64,000 bases of DNA from Lachnospiraceae bacterium (lineage in GTDB: Bacteria > Bacillota > Clostridia > Lachnospirales > Lachnospiraceae), in assembly GCA_910574185.1 (NCBI GenBank), contig CAJSZQ010000001.1:186001-250000 (forward strand), written 5' to 3'. Position 1 is the stretch's first letter. Each line of letters begins with the position of its first letter. Positions 23,764 through 32,565 of the stretch are shown one piece after another. The notes beneath the pieces are model-generated. The model made no database searches. It had not been told where the DNA came from and worked only from the letters and a program-made list of their open reading frames with translations. A program made the position numbers and the translations under genes.

Positions 23764-26700
23764 TTATAATGGAATTTCTTCAATTACATATCCGCGTTTG
23801 CATTCCAAGTGAATAGGGTCATTGTCGAAATACGGACAATCAAAGCACGTTTCGATTTTTGCATCTCCGCATGGCGGAACCCACTCGTTAATTCTTTCTT
23901 TTACATAAGGATCATCTGAAACAAACCATTCAAAATCCCCATACTCTGAAATGGTCTTAACCGCATCATCAACCAACTTATCATAATAGCTACGGTCAAT
24001 ATCATCCTGCTTGTTTAACTCTCGAACCATTTCCGACTCAAGCCAACGATAGCCTTTCGATCCAGTGGCAGCATAATACTTACCATCTTTTTCCCGCATA
24101 AGAAGTCCACCGCTACATCCATCTTTAATCGGGCAAAACTGACCGACTTTTCCAATAAAGCGGTAATTGTGCCCCTCATCGATAAACGGCCTCAGCTCCG
24201 CACAGGTTGCTTCAAATGTTGTGTCAGAAAGCAATCCTTTTTTATAATCGCTTTCTGCTTTAGCGAAATCTTTCTCATAAGCGGTCACATCTGGCATTCC
24301 CTCATTCATATCCAAATATAAAGAGCTGCTCACAGATTTAGTCTCGCACATATCCTCAAATACGATTTCTTCTCTGCTAAACAGCTTCTTAAATACATAC
24401 GGAATCTGGAATTGAGTTCCCGTAGCAGTCCATTCGCCGGCGTGCTTACCATCTTTGTACTTTGCAATATAAACTGCGTCATTGACCAAGCACATCCGGT
24501 CATATGTAGCCTCATGCTCAAATGTATACCCATATCGTTTGCCGTAATCCATAACAAACTGAATAATCTCCGGCGTAGCGTCAGGAATCTTGATGGAGTC
24601 TGTCTTAATATGGGCAACAGTAAAGCCCCGTTCCTGCACCTCATGTTTGAGGTTAATCATGAACAGAGCTCCTCGTTTGGCTACAATATTATCTTTGTTC
24701 CTTGGATCGCGGAACGCATTCTCGAACGAAGCAGAAGTGAGACCATAAACGGAATTGATCGCTGTCTTCAAAGCATCGGCAAGCTGCTTGGATGTCATCT
24801 CGCCATCAATTACTTTCTGAATATAAGGCGTAAGTTTACCATCCAGCATTGTGTTGACAATATCCCATGCTTCATGTTTGATACTCACACGTCCTTCAAC
24901 AATATCTCGAAACGCTTTTGTAAACTTCACTCCAAACAGAACTTCAGCAATAGCGCTGTGAGGATGCATAGAAGAAACATCCAGAAGCGCCACATTTCCG
25001 TACATACCAGGTTCGGCATATACATAACCACCTTCGCCAACTTCTTCATCTCGATAGGTAGATTTTCCGTTCTCGAATTTGTATCCCGGAAAATATGGAA
25101 GAAGGCTCTTTGCTTCGCCGTGTGTACACTCCATCATTTCAGGACATGCTTCTGTCAAGAATTGACGGGTTTCATTGTCCAAATTGTGTACCGGTTCAGC
25201 TAAATCGCGATAATTAAACTGATCCTGCGGTTTCCGGTTGTTCCCAAATATAATCTTCTGTGTAAGGCTATTTGTTGTATCGTTTACAGTCATATCTGCC
25301 AGATCGGCCAGAATCTGTCGAGCTGTCCAATCAGCTTTTAAATAGACAAAAGCAGCCTCGGTTGCAATTACATCATTATCGCAATACTCAGCAACTTTCG
25401 TCCAAAGTTCCTCCGGTACCGGCTGATCCCATGGAAGTCCGAGTTCTTGATGATGAGTTCCTGCCTTTATGATTCTAATTTCTTTCTCGGAAAATCCTTT
25501 CTTTACCAGTTCCTTTTGAGAAACGTTACCCATTTCGATTTCCAACTTCTTGAGGCTCTTTTTATTTCCTGCAGAAGCGAAGTCATAAACATCCGTATAA
25601 CTGACGTTATAAGCCTCTCCAAAGAAACAGTTAGGACTCCCGTTGATGATTTTCTGGGACAGGTTATAAAGCTGCTCATTAGAATATCCCATAAGCCTGG
25701 CATAGAGGATATGATTATCGTACCTTCGGCAGTTGAACCCCACCAGACGGAACCGCATCAGCTCCTCAATCTCCGCCGGAGCTGGGTTGATCATCCGGAC
25801 CACCGGCTTCCCCTCGCCCTCGATCTTCCAGTTCACAAGGCACAGGTTCGGGAACACCTCCACATCATAAAACACCAACTTCGCATCGTCGTTCCTTGCT
25901 CCGGTAGATGAATCCTCCGACTTAAACTGCATTTTGTTCACGAGTTTGATACAGTAGTCCGCCTGATTCGTGCTGTTGGCGGCAAAAGCAAGGACACCAT
26001 TGCGCATATCCGTGACATCATACTTCAGGTCACTCGCGTAGGCATCCTCCAAAATTTTATAGATGAAATCGATACTCGGCTTAGTCCCCGGATGGATCTC
26101 TTTATTGAGATTCCGCATGATCAGCGTCCTAAGCCCTTTCTCGCTCTTTATAGCGTCAAAATTTACCATTTTTTCTCCTTTCAGTGGCAGCCCGGAGCTA
26201 ATCGTGGCAATCGGCAGATTGTTACATTTGGATAGCTTTCTCCTGAGAGAACTATTGCCGGTGAACACTTTCACTTCGATATGGTCGTCGTAAATCCTGC
26301 TGAGCTTTGCCGGATCTCCAGCGTAAATATAATGCAGGTGTATCCCGGCACCGCTTTTGCTCAGTTCGGCATAGGTGGGCGGCCATTTGCTTGCCTCCTC
26401 GATATTCCTTTCAAAACTCTTGTTCCCGGTCTCGTCCGGAATATCGAAATCAATAACTATGTGATTTTCTGGGACTTTCACATAATGCAGCCTTGATGTA
26501 TCCAGGGCGGCCAGCTTTGTTTTTACAGCATCCCATTTTTTGGACGGTGTCTCCTGGGACGAAGCATACTGTGCCGGGCAGCCAGAACATTCACGGTCAA
26601 ATATAGATTCCGTGCAATCAAACTGCAGTACTGGCTTAATCTCCTGTTCTTTCTTATCTTCCTTCCTTTCATCAAATTTTTCTGTCCGGAAACCAACGTA

Positions 26701-27969
26701 ATAGCTGCGTACCCTTGTCCCATCATCGAAATTGAAACGTTCCTTGTATTCGTGAAAATAATTCTTAAGCTCTTCTTTAAAAACTCTCTGGGAAAATGGA
26801 AAACCGACTTTTGCTTCATCGCAGTAAGTCTTGTACATTTCCCAAGCAGCTTTCAATGTCGTGCCGTCTTCTTTCTTAAACACATGGTAGGAATCAATGA
26901 TGAAGTTATAGAAGTCGTTCGACGCGCCCAACATCGTAATCGGAATATAATCGTCATACTCTCCGGGGCTCGCCAGATACACTTCCTGACAGTGGTACGC
27001 AATCGCACCAAGCTCGAAATCAATCTGCTTCACAATCGCCTTATAATCTTTCGGGTTCAGCTTTTCGCCAGTTGGTGACACGTCAATCAATCTTCGTATC
27101 AGACCGGATTTTGCGTCCGTAATTTTCACCGGCTTATTTGTCCCCATAAAAAGAAAGCATTTGAACCGATTGGAATAGGTTGACTTGAACTTTTCATTCA
27201 CAGTCATAAGCTCGTGGGAGACCAGACTGTTCAGCCTCGTGTTGTCCTCAATCTTCGACAAATCTCCATCGTGCTGAATAGCCACTAACGGATTGCTCTT
27301 GAATGCCTCCAAAGCAAAAGAGTTATTTGAAGAACCCAGACTCTTTGCGTCGAAGACGGAATAGTATCCCTCAAAGAGCTGCTGTATGATATTGAGCACC
27401 GTCGATTTTCCGGTTCCGGCAGCCCCATATAAAACCATAAACTTCTGCAGCTTTTTGGACTCTCCGGACACAACCGATCCAATGGCCCATTCAATCTTGC
27501 GCCTCTCTTCTTCGGAATATAATACAGACATCAGCTTGTCATAAGCAGACAAATCGCCAGCTTCAAGCGGGTAGTTCAGCTTTTTACTGGCGTAGTCTTT
27601 CTTGTCTGTAGGAGTGTTGGAAAATATAAGTTTCTCGTCCAACATGTGAAAAGAATCCCTCATCTGCTTCTGGCAGTACTTATGCCATCGGTCAATCATG
27701 CCGGATTCGGCATCCCACATATGGAGGACCTTAATGTCGGAATCAAAACGCTGGCGGTTCTCCTCCGCATATCTATCCAGTTCACGGTCAATCAGTTGTA
27801 ATGCATCCTGCTCATCTGTTGACCATAAACCACGTTCCTCAATCCAGATAGCATAGAAGTCCCCGCCCCGGATCATCAAATCGGAGCTTGTCCTGACAAT
27901 AAACTTTGGATAGATTTCTATTATTCCGCGCTTTGTGCTACGCGTTGAAATCATAAGAAAGTCAATCAT
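23764..27969 (-). CDS. SF3 helicase - AEP primase - family B DNA polymerase fusion
   Basis: 1401 residues with three replication enzymes in one chain. (1) SF3 helicase, about 80-345: Walker A 'VLYGAAGTGKSTVLNI' (179-194), Walker B region 'PLVAIQHDGDLSKI' (227-240), sensor 'FMGTNKPVKITD' and arginine finger 'GLIRRLIDVSP'. (2) AEP primase-polymerase domain, about 495-600: 'NHIVIDFDIPDE' (502-513) and 'SKSGAGIHLHY' (537-547). (3) Family B polymerase, about 695-1300: exonuclease 'VFYDVEVFPNL' (699-709), 'VGFNCRRYDN', 'YCDNDVIATEAAF'; palm motif A 'LLDVSSMHPHSA' (995-1006), motif B 'KTAINSVYG' (1068-1076), motif C 'HIKTDSIKIP' (1120-1129). The C-terminus is Cys-rich. Next to SSB, RNase H and SF2 helicase. 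Each motif is seen; joint action is inferred. Confidence 0.85.
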   Translation of the reverse strand: MIDFLMISTRSTKRGIIEIYPKFIVRTSSDLMIRGGDFYAIWIEERGLWSTDEQDALQLIDRELDRYAEENRQRFDSDIKVLHMWDAESGMIDRWHKYCQKQMRDSFHMLDEKLIFSNTPTDKKDYASKKLNYPLEAGDLSAYDKLMSVLYSEEERRKIEWAIGSVVSGESKKLQKFMVLYGAAGTGKSTVLNIIQQLFEGYYSVFDAKSLGSSNNSFALEAFKSNPLVAIQHDGDLSKIEDNTRLNSLVSHELMTVNEKFKSTYSNRFKCFLFMGTNKPVKITDAKSGLIRRLIDVSPTGEKLNPKDYKAIVKQIDFELGAIAYHCQEVYLASPGEYDDYIPITMLGASNDFYNFIIDSYHVFKKEDGTTLKAAWEMYKTYCDEAKVGFPFSQRVFKEELKNYFHEYKERFNFDDGTRVRSYYVGFRTEKFDERKEDKKEQEIKPVLQFDCTESIFDRECSGCPAQYASSQETPSKKWDAVKTKLAALDTSRLHYVKVPENHIVIDFDIPDETGNKSFERNIEEASKWPPTYAELSKSGAGIHLHYIYAGDPAKLSRIYDDHIEVKVFTGNSSLRRKLSKCNNLPIATISSGLPLKGEKMVNFDAIKSEKGLRTLIMRNLNKEIHPGTKPSIDFIYKILEDAYASDLKYDVTDMRNGVLAFAANSTNQADYCIKLVNKMQFKSEDSSTGARNDDAKLVFYDVEVFPNLCLVNWKIEGEGKPVVRMINPAPAEIEELMRFRLVGFNCRRYDNHILYARLMGYSNEQLYNLSQKIINGSPNCFFGEAYNVSYTDVYDFASAGNKKSLKKLEIEMGNVSQKELVKKGFSEKEIRIIKAGTHHQELGLPWDQPVPEELWTKVAEYCDNDVIATEAAFVYLKADWTARQILADLADMTVNDTTNSLTQKIIFGNNRKPQDQFNYRDLAEPVHNLDNETRQFLTEACPEMMECTHGEAKSLLPYFPGYKFENGKSTYRDEEVGEGGYVYAEPGMYGNVALLDVSSMHPHSAIAEVLFGVKFTKAFRDIVEGRVSIKHEAWDIVNTMLDGKLTPYIQKVIDGEMTSKQLADALKTAINSVYGLTSASFENAFRDPRNKDNIVAKRGALFMINLKHEVQERGFTVAHIKTDSIKIPDATPEIIQFVMDYGKRYGYTFEHEATYDRMCLVNDAVYIAKYKDGKHAGEWTATGTQFQIPYVFKKLFSREEIVFEDMCETKSVSSSLYLDMNEGMPDVTAYEKDFAKAESDYKKGLLSDTTFEATCAELRPFIDEGHNYRFIGKVGQFCPIKDGCSGGLLMREKDGKYYAATGSKGYRWLESEMVRELNKQDDIDRSYYDKLVDDAVKTISEYGDFEWFVSDDPYVKERINEWVPPCGDAKIETCFDCPYFDNDPIHLECKRGYVIEEIPL

Positions 27970-27976
27970 CGCATTT

Positions 27977-28246
27977 TTAATCTCCTTCCTTGTCTGTAAG
28001 CTCCTTAATCTCCTCGTTCATATTGATGAGCTTTTCTTCCAGCTCATTGATCTTCTGGTTCTGTGCCAGAAAGCAAAGCTCCACCGTAATGCCAAATATA
28101 AATCCAGCCATAGCATAGGAACGGTTCTTCCTTTTCAATCGGCAGATTTCCCCATTTGCCCGCTTAATCATGCGGACAAGAGTTTCTGTATTACGGTTAG
28201 CAACATCAGCCACCTCATGCAAATTATAGCAACGCACCATCCTCAT
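27977..28246 (-). CDS. Small membrane protein with coiled coil
   Basis: 89 residues. 'VADVANRNTETLVRMIKRAN' at the start resembles a helix-turn-helix-like pair, then a hydrophobic helix 'YAMAGFIFGITVELCFLA' (about 44-61) and a coiled-coil tail ('INELEEKLINMNEEIKEL'). Its ribosome site GAGAGGAG is just upstream. It directly precedes the replicase fusion, with 7 bp between them, so it may anchor or regulate replication at the membrane; that is only inference from position. Confidence 0.55.
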   Translation of the reverse strand: MRMVRCYNLHEVADVANRNTETLVRMIKRANGEICRLKRKNRSYAMAGFIFGITVELCFLAQNQKINELEEKLINMNEEIKELTDKEGD

Positions 28247-28273
28247 TTTGCATTTCTCCTCTCAAAATATAAT

Positions 28274-28822
28274 TCAGCTCTTAAGCACCTCATCGAGATA
28301 CCACATTGCCTGATACCAAATTTCCACCGACCGCATATCAATCCGGTTATGATGTACTGTGAAGAGGCCGCCATCTCCATTCCGTTTGTATTCCCGGTTC
28401 AGGAAGCGGTTCAGAGCACTCTCAACATAACGTTTATCAAAATGATCATCCGTCATCTTCTCCAAACCAAGGTTTACAATCATGTCCAGAAACCATTTGC
28501 CGGTTCTATCCCCGATATCCGGGTTGTCCATGATATGTTCCTCGCACCGAATAGCAAGGGCGACCATCATTTCCAGTACACTGCAGTCTTTGTTGTCCAG
28601 ATAGTCTGCAACCGCCGAATTGGCAAACCCGCATTCATAACCAAAACGATACCGTAAATCCACTCCATCTTCCGCACGGTTGCCATCCATAGCAATCGTA
28701 TAATTAAACGGGGTATCATAAAGCTTACAAAGCAGCTTTCGGTAGGACAGGCCTTTGGTATCTTTGCATACGAGCTGGTAAATCCATTCAAAGTACTCGT
28801 TAATCAGCTCGTTTTTCATCAT
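28274..28822 (-). CDS. Conserved phage protein of unknown function
   Basis: 182 residues, rich in conserved Trp, Tyr and Asp ('YQLVCKDTKGLSYRKLLCKL', 'AMDGNRAEDGVDLRYRFGYE', 'DMRSVEIWYQAMWYLDEVL'). This family is widely present in Firmicutes phages close to replication genes; I do not know its function. It overlaps the upstream gene by 4 bp. The region 'CSVLEMMVALAIRCEEHIMD' looks like an amphipathic helix bundle. Confidence 0.65.
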   Translation of the reverse strand: MMKNELINEYFEWIYQLVCKDTKGLSYRKLLCKLYDTPFNYTIAMDGNRAEDGVDLRYRFGYECGFANSAVADYLDNKDCSVLEMMVALAIRCEEHIMDNPDIGDRTGKWFLDMIVNLGLEKMTDDHFDKRYVESALNRFLNREYKRNGDGGLFTVHHNRIDMRSVEIWYQAMWYLDEVLKS

Positions 28823-29424
28823 ACCTCCACCTGATGGGGATTACTATCGGACACTTCGGAGAATGTTCTTTGATCGAGAAGTATCTCATAGTCGCATTTC
28901 CGCTCATCACATCTGACAAATACAGAATCATCCTCATATTCACCGAAGTGATCCAAGGCATCGCCCACAATATCTTCCACATCATCTACAACTTCATTAT
29001 TGTCATCCGCCAGAACACCGTCGGCATAATAAGTGAGGCTGATCTTTTCATAGTCCTCAAACTCGCCAAATTCCTCTGGCGATATAACATAAGGGTATTT
29101 CTCCTTCATATGTGCCTCCTTTTCTTCGCCGATGGTTCCGCCATATTTTTGAACCATAGTCGCATACTGTACAAGATCAGGTTTGTCTTTTGCCTGTTCC
29201 GCTGCCTGCCTAATCCCGTCATTCAATCCTTTTACGACTTCTTCTCCGGCTTTGGTCATCTCTTTTACCTGGGAATCAAATTCTTTTCTGGCAAATACTT
29301 CTTTCACAGAGTCAATCTCATCCTGGGCAATCTTTTCGTACTTCTTTTTTACAGCAAACCATGTCGCAACAGAACCGATTGTCACACCGGCAACAAATGC
29401 GGCTAAATATAATCCTCTACTCAT
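28819..29424 (-). CDS. Membrane-anchored acidic protein
   Basis: 201 residues. N-terminal membrane helix ('LYLAAFVAGVTIGSVATWFA'), followed by a charged helical region and a C-terminal domain with 'YPYVISPEEFGEFEDYEKIS' and 'EYEDDSVFVRCDERKCDYEI'. This arrangement, including 'I(S/T)PEEFGE', is typical of a widespread phage family encoded beside the preceding one. Function unknown; its topology suggests a cytoplasmic domain tethered to the membrane. Start overlaps the end of the 53-residue gene at 29417. Confidence 0.6.
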   Translation of the reverse strand: MSRGLYLAAFVAGVTIGSVATWFAVKKKYEKIAQDEIDSVKEVFARKEFDSQVKEMTKAGEEVVKGLNDGIRQAAEQAKDKPDLVQYATMVQKYGGTIGEEKEAHMKEKYPYVISPEEFGEFEDYEKISLTYYADGVLADDNNEVVDDVEDIVGDALDHFGEYEDDSVFVRCDERKCDYEILLDQRTFSEVSDSNPHQVEV

Positions 29425-29578
29425 CCCGTTTTTCCTCCGTCTTTAATGTCATGGTGGTAAGCGCCAGACCGCCGAACAGAAACGACACGCTCAGCAGAAT
29501 CCCACCGACAATGTGCCGCTTACGTTTAGAGTCCAGAATGAAGTCTAACATGGCGATAATAGCTTCAAAATTTTCCAT
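29417..29578 (-). CDS. Small membrane protein
   Basis: 53 residues from ATG at 29578 (MENFEAIIAMLDFILDSKRK), with GGAG upstream. One hydrophobic helix ('HIVGGILLSVSFLFGGLALT') follows a polar start; the C-terminus is charged. The stop overlaps the next ATG by 8 bp. It fits a run of small membrane genes at 28-30 kb. Function unknown. Confidence 0.5.
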   Translation of the reverse strand: MENFEAIIAMLDFILDSKRKRHIVGGILLSVSFLFGGLALTTMTLKTEEKRDE

Positions 29579-29681
29579 GTTTTTCACTCCTTCCCCCGAA
29601 CAGGACAGCCAGCCCCGTTATAAAACAGATCCCAGACAACGCTGATAAAGTATAGGACATAAAAACTAATCCACTATTCAT
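29565..29681 (-). CDS. Very small membrane protein
   Basis: 38 codons from ATG at 29681 with GGAGAAG upstream. A hydrophobic helix (YTLSALSGICFITGLAVLFG) spans most of the protein. Overlaps the next gene start by 14 bp. Short length makes the call tentative. Confidence 0.4.
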   Translation of the reverse strand: MNSGLVFMSYTLSALSGICFITGLAVLFGGRSEKHGKF

Positions 29682-29693
29682 AATCTTCTCCTT

Positions 29694-30263
29694 TCATTCA
29701 TAACTGCTGAAATAATGGTTTCCTTCCTGGAACATTGGCGTTCCATATTTGCTGTACCCGCCTGCTGTGAAAAATATAACTTCGTAATTTTTCCGTTCCA
29801 GAAGCTCTTCCTTGACAAGCTGGCATATTTCATCCATGACACAGCACTGGTCTACACGTCCGTTCCATATGGACGAAAACTGACTAGGCTGATAAACAAC
29901 TTCAAAGACAGTATCAGGATAATGGTCGGAATCCACACGGTTTAAAATCGTATCGATTACCAACCTCTTTCCGTACTCCGATTCCCCTTCTGCCTCAGCC
30001 ATTGTCACCAGAGCAATCAAATCAATATCTTCATCTGAAAGTCCTGCCACTACGCCATCATCCAAAAGTTCTTCAACTTTAATCGCGGCAGGAATGTCAG
30101 AATGCTCTGTTTCTTTTATAGATATTTCAATTTTTTCAGGAATCAGCATCGATTCTGTGCAGATAGGTTCTACAACAGATATGGTCTCACCACGAGCCGA
30201 TGCATAATTCCCAACAATACAAAACATCAAGAGAAGCAGAAGCATCCATATTCTTCTGTGCAT
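29694..30263 (-). CDS. Secreted cell wall hydrolase (SleB/CwlJ type)
   Basis: 189 residues from ATG at 30263, placed after AAAGGAG; an upstream GTG touches that site and is unlikely. There is a signal peptide ('RIWMLLLLLMFCIVGNYASA'). The catalytic domain (about 75-189) matches Hydrolase_2: 'LIALVTMAEAEGESEYGKRL' with the key Glu residues, 'VIDTILNRVDSDHYPDTVFE', 'QPSQFSSIWNGR', and the end 'FTAGGYSKYG'. Such enzymes cut peptidoglycan. In this location, away from the tail and lysis genes, it may be an envelope-modifying early protein rather than the main endolysin. Confidence 0.8.
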   Translation of the reverse strand: MHRRIWMLLLLLMFCIVGNYASARGETISVVEPICTESMLIPEKIEISIKETEHSDIPAAIKVEELLDDGVVAGLSDEDIDLIALVTMAEAEGESEYGKRLVIDTILNRVDSDHYPDTVFEVVYQPSQFSSIWNGRVDQCCVMDEICQLVKEELLERKNYEVIFFTAGGYSKYGTPMFQEGNHYFSSYE

Positions 30264-30286
30264 GTCAGCCACTCCTTTCTAAAATA

Positions 30287-30337
30287 TAAAGGCCAACCAT
30301 CCTTAAAACATATAAGGATAGTCAGCCATATCACGAT
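30287..30337 (-). terminator. Strong terminator between DUF6353 protein and hydrolase
   Basis: GGCTGACTATCCTTA pairs with TAAGGATGGTTGGCC (15 bp with wobbles) around TATGTTT, followed by TTTATATTTT on the minus strand. Confidence 0.8.
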
Positions 30338-30374
30338 CAAAGTTACCGGATAGCATGGTGGCGTACCCTTCCCT

Positions 30375-31298
30375 TCAAATCATCTCATTGTAAATATTGC
30401 CGTCCACATTGAAGTCGATGGCATAAGCTTCCTCGTACCCGCCCTGCTCATTCGGCAAAAGCACTTTCTTTACATCGAACTCCACGTAATTGTCTCCGTT
30501 CGGATGGTCCAGGTCATAGATCCACCCAACAACCATGCCGGCCTTGTTCTCCTTGAAACCAAGCATGTCATATACGGCATTTAAAGTAAGGTGCTTGTCA
30601 GCTTTCAGCTTGTCATTGGCATAATTCTGCTGTGCCCGCAGGAACATCTCCACATAAGAAGAATCGTCTTCCCAGTAAGGATTGCTTCTCGTAAAATACT
30701 TTACATAGCCGCTGGCATTCGGGTCAGCAACTTCGACGTTCTTTTTGACCTTTTTCTCCTTGCCTTTCTCGTCCGTAATAGTCTCCTCGACTTCAGTAGC
30801 CTTGATATTGTACCGGAGCTGATGATCTACTTCTTTACCGAACCGCTCCACAACACGATCCCTGTACTCCTTAAAACCACGGTCAACTACCGCATAAGCT
30901 GTTGCCAGCGCCGCATTACGCTTTCTGAGGATATTGTTGGATGCCAGAATGCTGCTGATGGACAAAATTCCGAGACCGACTGACGGCGCATAGAGCTTGG
31001 CCAGCTTCACCCCCGCCTGAGCATAAACGATGGCCGTATCTCTCTTGGAATCTTCCACACTGTACTGCTTTTTCTCTGCATCCGGAGTCCCCGTATACTC
31101 GTGAATCTGATCCAACTGCTCCTTGGTCTCGTCCAGGATAGTGCCAATCTTAGTGGTTGCCTTGCAGGCCATTACAGCGCTTACAACTGTACCCACAACA
31201 CCAGCTGCCACCAGAATCTCAGGGCTGCGTTTCTTCAAGCCGAACCCAATCTTATTCAAAGCCCCACTGGCTTTACTCATAATTTCATTTGCTTTCAT
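30375..31298 (-). CDS. DUF6353 family protein (paralogue 1, full length)
   Basis: 307 residues. Family signature near the start: 'KKRSPEILVAAGVVGTVVSA' (about 22-42), a membrane-like helix, then 'ACKATTKIGTILDETK'; second hydrophobic segment 'LAKLYAPSVGLGILSISSIL' (about 99-119), 'LRKRNAALATAYAVVDRGFK' (about 124-143), and a C-terminal domain ending 'GWIYDLDHPNGDNYVEFDV' and 'DFNVDGNIYNE'. The family is common in Firmicutes phages and has no established function. Two membrane helices suggest an inner-membrane protein. Three relatives lie at 32566, 34559 and 37718. Confidence 0.75.
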   Translation of the reverse strand: MKANEIMSKASGALNKIGFGLKKRSPEILVAAGVVGTVVSAVMACKATTKIGTILDETKEQLDQIHEYTGTPDAEKKQYSVEDSKRDTAIVYAQAGVKLAKLYAPSVGLGILSISSILASNNILRKRNAALATAYAVVDRGFKEYRDRVVERFGKEVDHQLRYNIKATEVEETITDEKGKEKKVKKNVEVADPNASGYVKYFTRSNPYWEDDSSYVEMFLRAQQNYANDKLKADKHLTLNAVYDMLGFKENKAGMVVGWIYDLDHPNGDNYVEFDVKKVLLPNEQGGYEEAYAIDFNVDGNIYNEMI

Positions 31299-31324
31299 GA
31301 TTTATTGCTCCTTTTCATATTTTT

Positions 31325-31933
31325 TTAGTTTAACGGCAATGCCCTCGGCAGTTTAATTGTATATCCGTCACGAACCCTTACCACCGAAGCATTCCGAATA
31401 TCCGTCCAGCCGTACTTATTGTCCGTATAGCTGCCAGTAATCCCTACCAGATCATAAAAATCAGCCACACTGACAAGGCCATATGTAGCAATCAGCTCAT
31501 CCATCCGGGACAGGACTTCTTCCGCTTCCCCGCGATTGTCCAAGATAACATCATCGTAGTCATATCCCGTTCGCGTTCTGGAAGAACCGTAATCCCTTCG
31601 GTCATCTCGTTTATCGTAATAGCTCCGATAAGATACCTTGGAAGCCGTTCCGCTCTTTTTTGTACGTCCGGTCTCTCCATACAGAATCATATCGATTCCA
31701 TTTGTTACGATATCGGATATGGCTTTCTTTATCGCCGGAACCAGCACATCCATCAGAATATAAGACTTTACTTTCTGTGCATCTTCCTGGATAAAGACAT
31801 CTGCAAATTTCTGAATCTCGCTTTTCTTTCTGGATTTTACAGAACCGCTGACCACTTTCTCTACTTTCTTCTCAGGAGGCGCTGCCTGCTGTTCTTCCTT
31901 GGATTTATGGGAGTTTGGCTTGTATTCTTCCAT
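31325..31933 (-). CDS. Conserved phage protein with basic N-terminus
   Basis: 202 residues. The first 60 are charged and probably disordered ('KVEKVVSGSVKSRKKSEIQK'); then 'FADVFIQEDAQKVKSYILMD' and 'ILYGETGRTKK' , a Tyr/Arg-rich stretch ('SYRSYYDKRDDRRDYGSS'), and a C-terminal domain with 'LVSVADFYDLVGITGSYTDN' and 'KYGWTDIRNASVVRVRDGY'. This is a widespread phage family of unknown function, usually beside DUF6353 genes, as here. Translation starts at ATG 31933 after AAAGGAGAATTATATTT. Confidence 0.65.
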   Translation of the reverse strand: MEEYKPNSHKSKEEQQAAPPEKKVEKVVSGSVKSRKKSEIQKFADVFIQEDAQKVKSYILMDVLVPAIKKAISDIVTNGIDMILYGETGRTKKSGTASKVSYRSYYDKRDDRRDYGSSRTRTGYDYDDVILDNRGEAEEVLSRMDELIATYGLVSVADFYDLVGITGSYTDNKYGWTDIRNASVVRVRDGYTIKLPRALPLN

Positions 31934-31949
31934 AAATATAATTCTCCTT

Positions 31950-32141
31950 TCAGATTATCTTCCGCAATTTGCCGGGCAATGTGATTCTTACACCCGCAAT
32001 ACGGTTATTCTTTTTCTTCCACTGGTAAGAAAGATTGCTCCGAGCTTTTGTCTCTGATGCGGCCACGGTCTCCCCCTTCCAGTTGTTCTGGATACAACGG
32101 TCAAACTCCATGACCGGTCCTTCGTACATATACTTGTTCAT
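31950..32141 (-). CDS. Small hypothetical protein
   Basis: 63 residues (MNKYMYEGPVMEFDRCIQNN). 'YEGPVMEFDRCIQNNWKGET' and 'KARSNLSYQWKKKN' match a small conserved phage protein seen near DUF6353 genes. A GGAGGATTG ribosome site precedes ATG at 32141. Function unknown; the protein is basic. Confidence 0.6.
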   Translation of the reverse strand: MNKYMYEGPVMEFDRCIQNNWKGETVAASETKARSNLSYQWKKKNNRIAGVRITLPGKLRKII

Positions 32142-32162
32142 TGCAATCCTCCTCCCAGAAAA

Positions 32163-32205
32163 CGAAAAAAGGGAAAGCACCTTGTTACAGGTACTCCCCC
32201 TCTCG
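32163..32205 (-). terminator. Hairpin terminator
   Basis: GGGGGAGTACCT and AGGTGCTTTCCC pair around GTAACA, followed by TTTTTT on the minus strand, after the stop of the gene at 32225. Confidence 0.7.
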
Positions 32206-32224
32206 TCTAATCCACCGAATATCA

Positions 32225-32497
32225 TTACTCGGGTTTTTCTTCGGACTCCTCTTTCTCGTCATCTTCAAAGTCGTCATATTCAAACTCGTCCGCTGTCACA
32301 TCAATGATAGACGCTTTCTTCCGTGCCTTGATCTTGGCGATTACCGGTCTTGCCAACTTGCAGATTGCCATGCCCGCAAGAATGCCCAGGCCGAAACCAG
32401 CCGCCACCTTAAAGCCACATCCGGAACTCGCCTTCACGATCTCCTCCGTTGCTGTTTCGATAACTTCCTCGTTTTCCATGATTTCATTAGGTTCCAT
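32225..32497 (-). CDS. Acidic single-pass membrane protein
   Basis: 90 residues. Acidic N-terminus (MEPNEIMENEEVIETATEEI), a Gly-rich membrane helix 'VAAGFGLGILAGMAICKLA' (about 31-49), a basic stretch ('KIKARKKASIIDV') and a very acidic tail. A copy of the 25-bp element lies 40-65 bp upstream. Function unknown; may act as a small membrane adaptor. Confidence 0.6.
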   Translation of the reverse strand: MEPNEIMENEEVIETATEEIVKASSGCGFKVAAGFGLGILAGMAICKLARPVIAKIKARKKASIIDVTADEFEYDDFEDDEKEESEEKPE

Positions 32498-32537
32498 AAT
32501 TGTTCTCCTTTCGTCTATGAAATAGTGTGGATTCTTC

Positions 32538-32562
32538 CATTAAAGCCAATGTATTTTTTGCG
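32538..32562 (-). promoter_or_regulatory. Copy of repeated 25-bp element
   Basis: Minus-strand CGCAAAAAATACATTGG then CTTTAATGGAAG. It sits between the stop of the DUF6353 paralogue at 32566 and the gene at 32225. Confidence 0.7.
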
Positions 32563-32565
32563 CAG

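Noticed and set aside
24412-25203. A 263-codon plus-strand frame
   Set aside because: It is antisense to the polymerase domain of the replicase fusion, whose motifs are intact, and has no support of its own.
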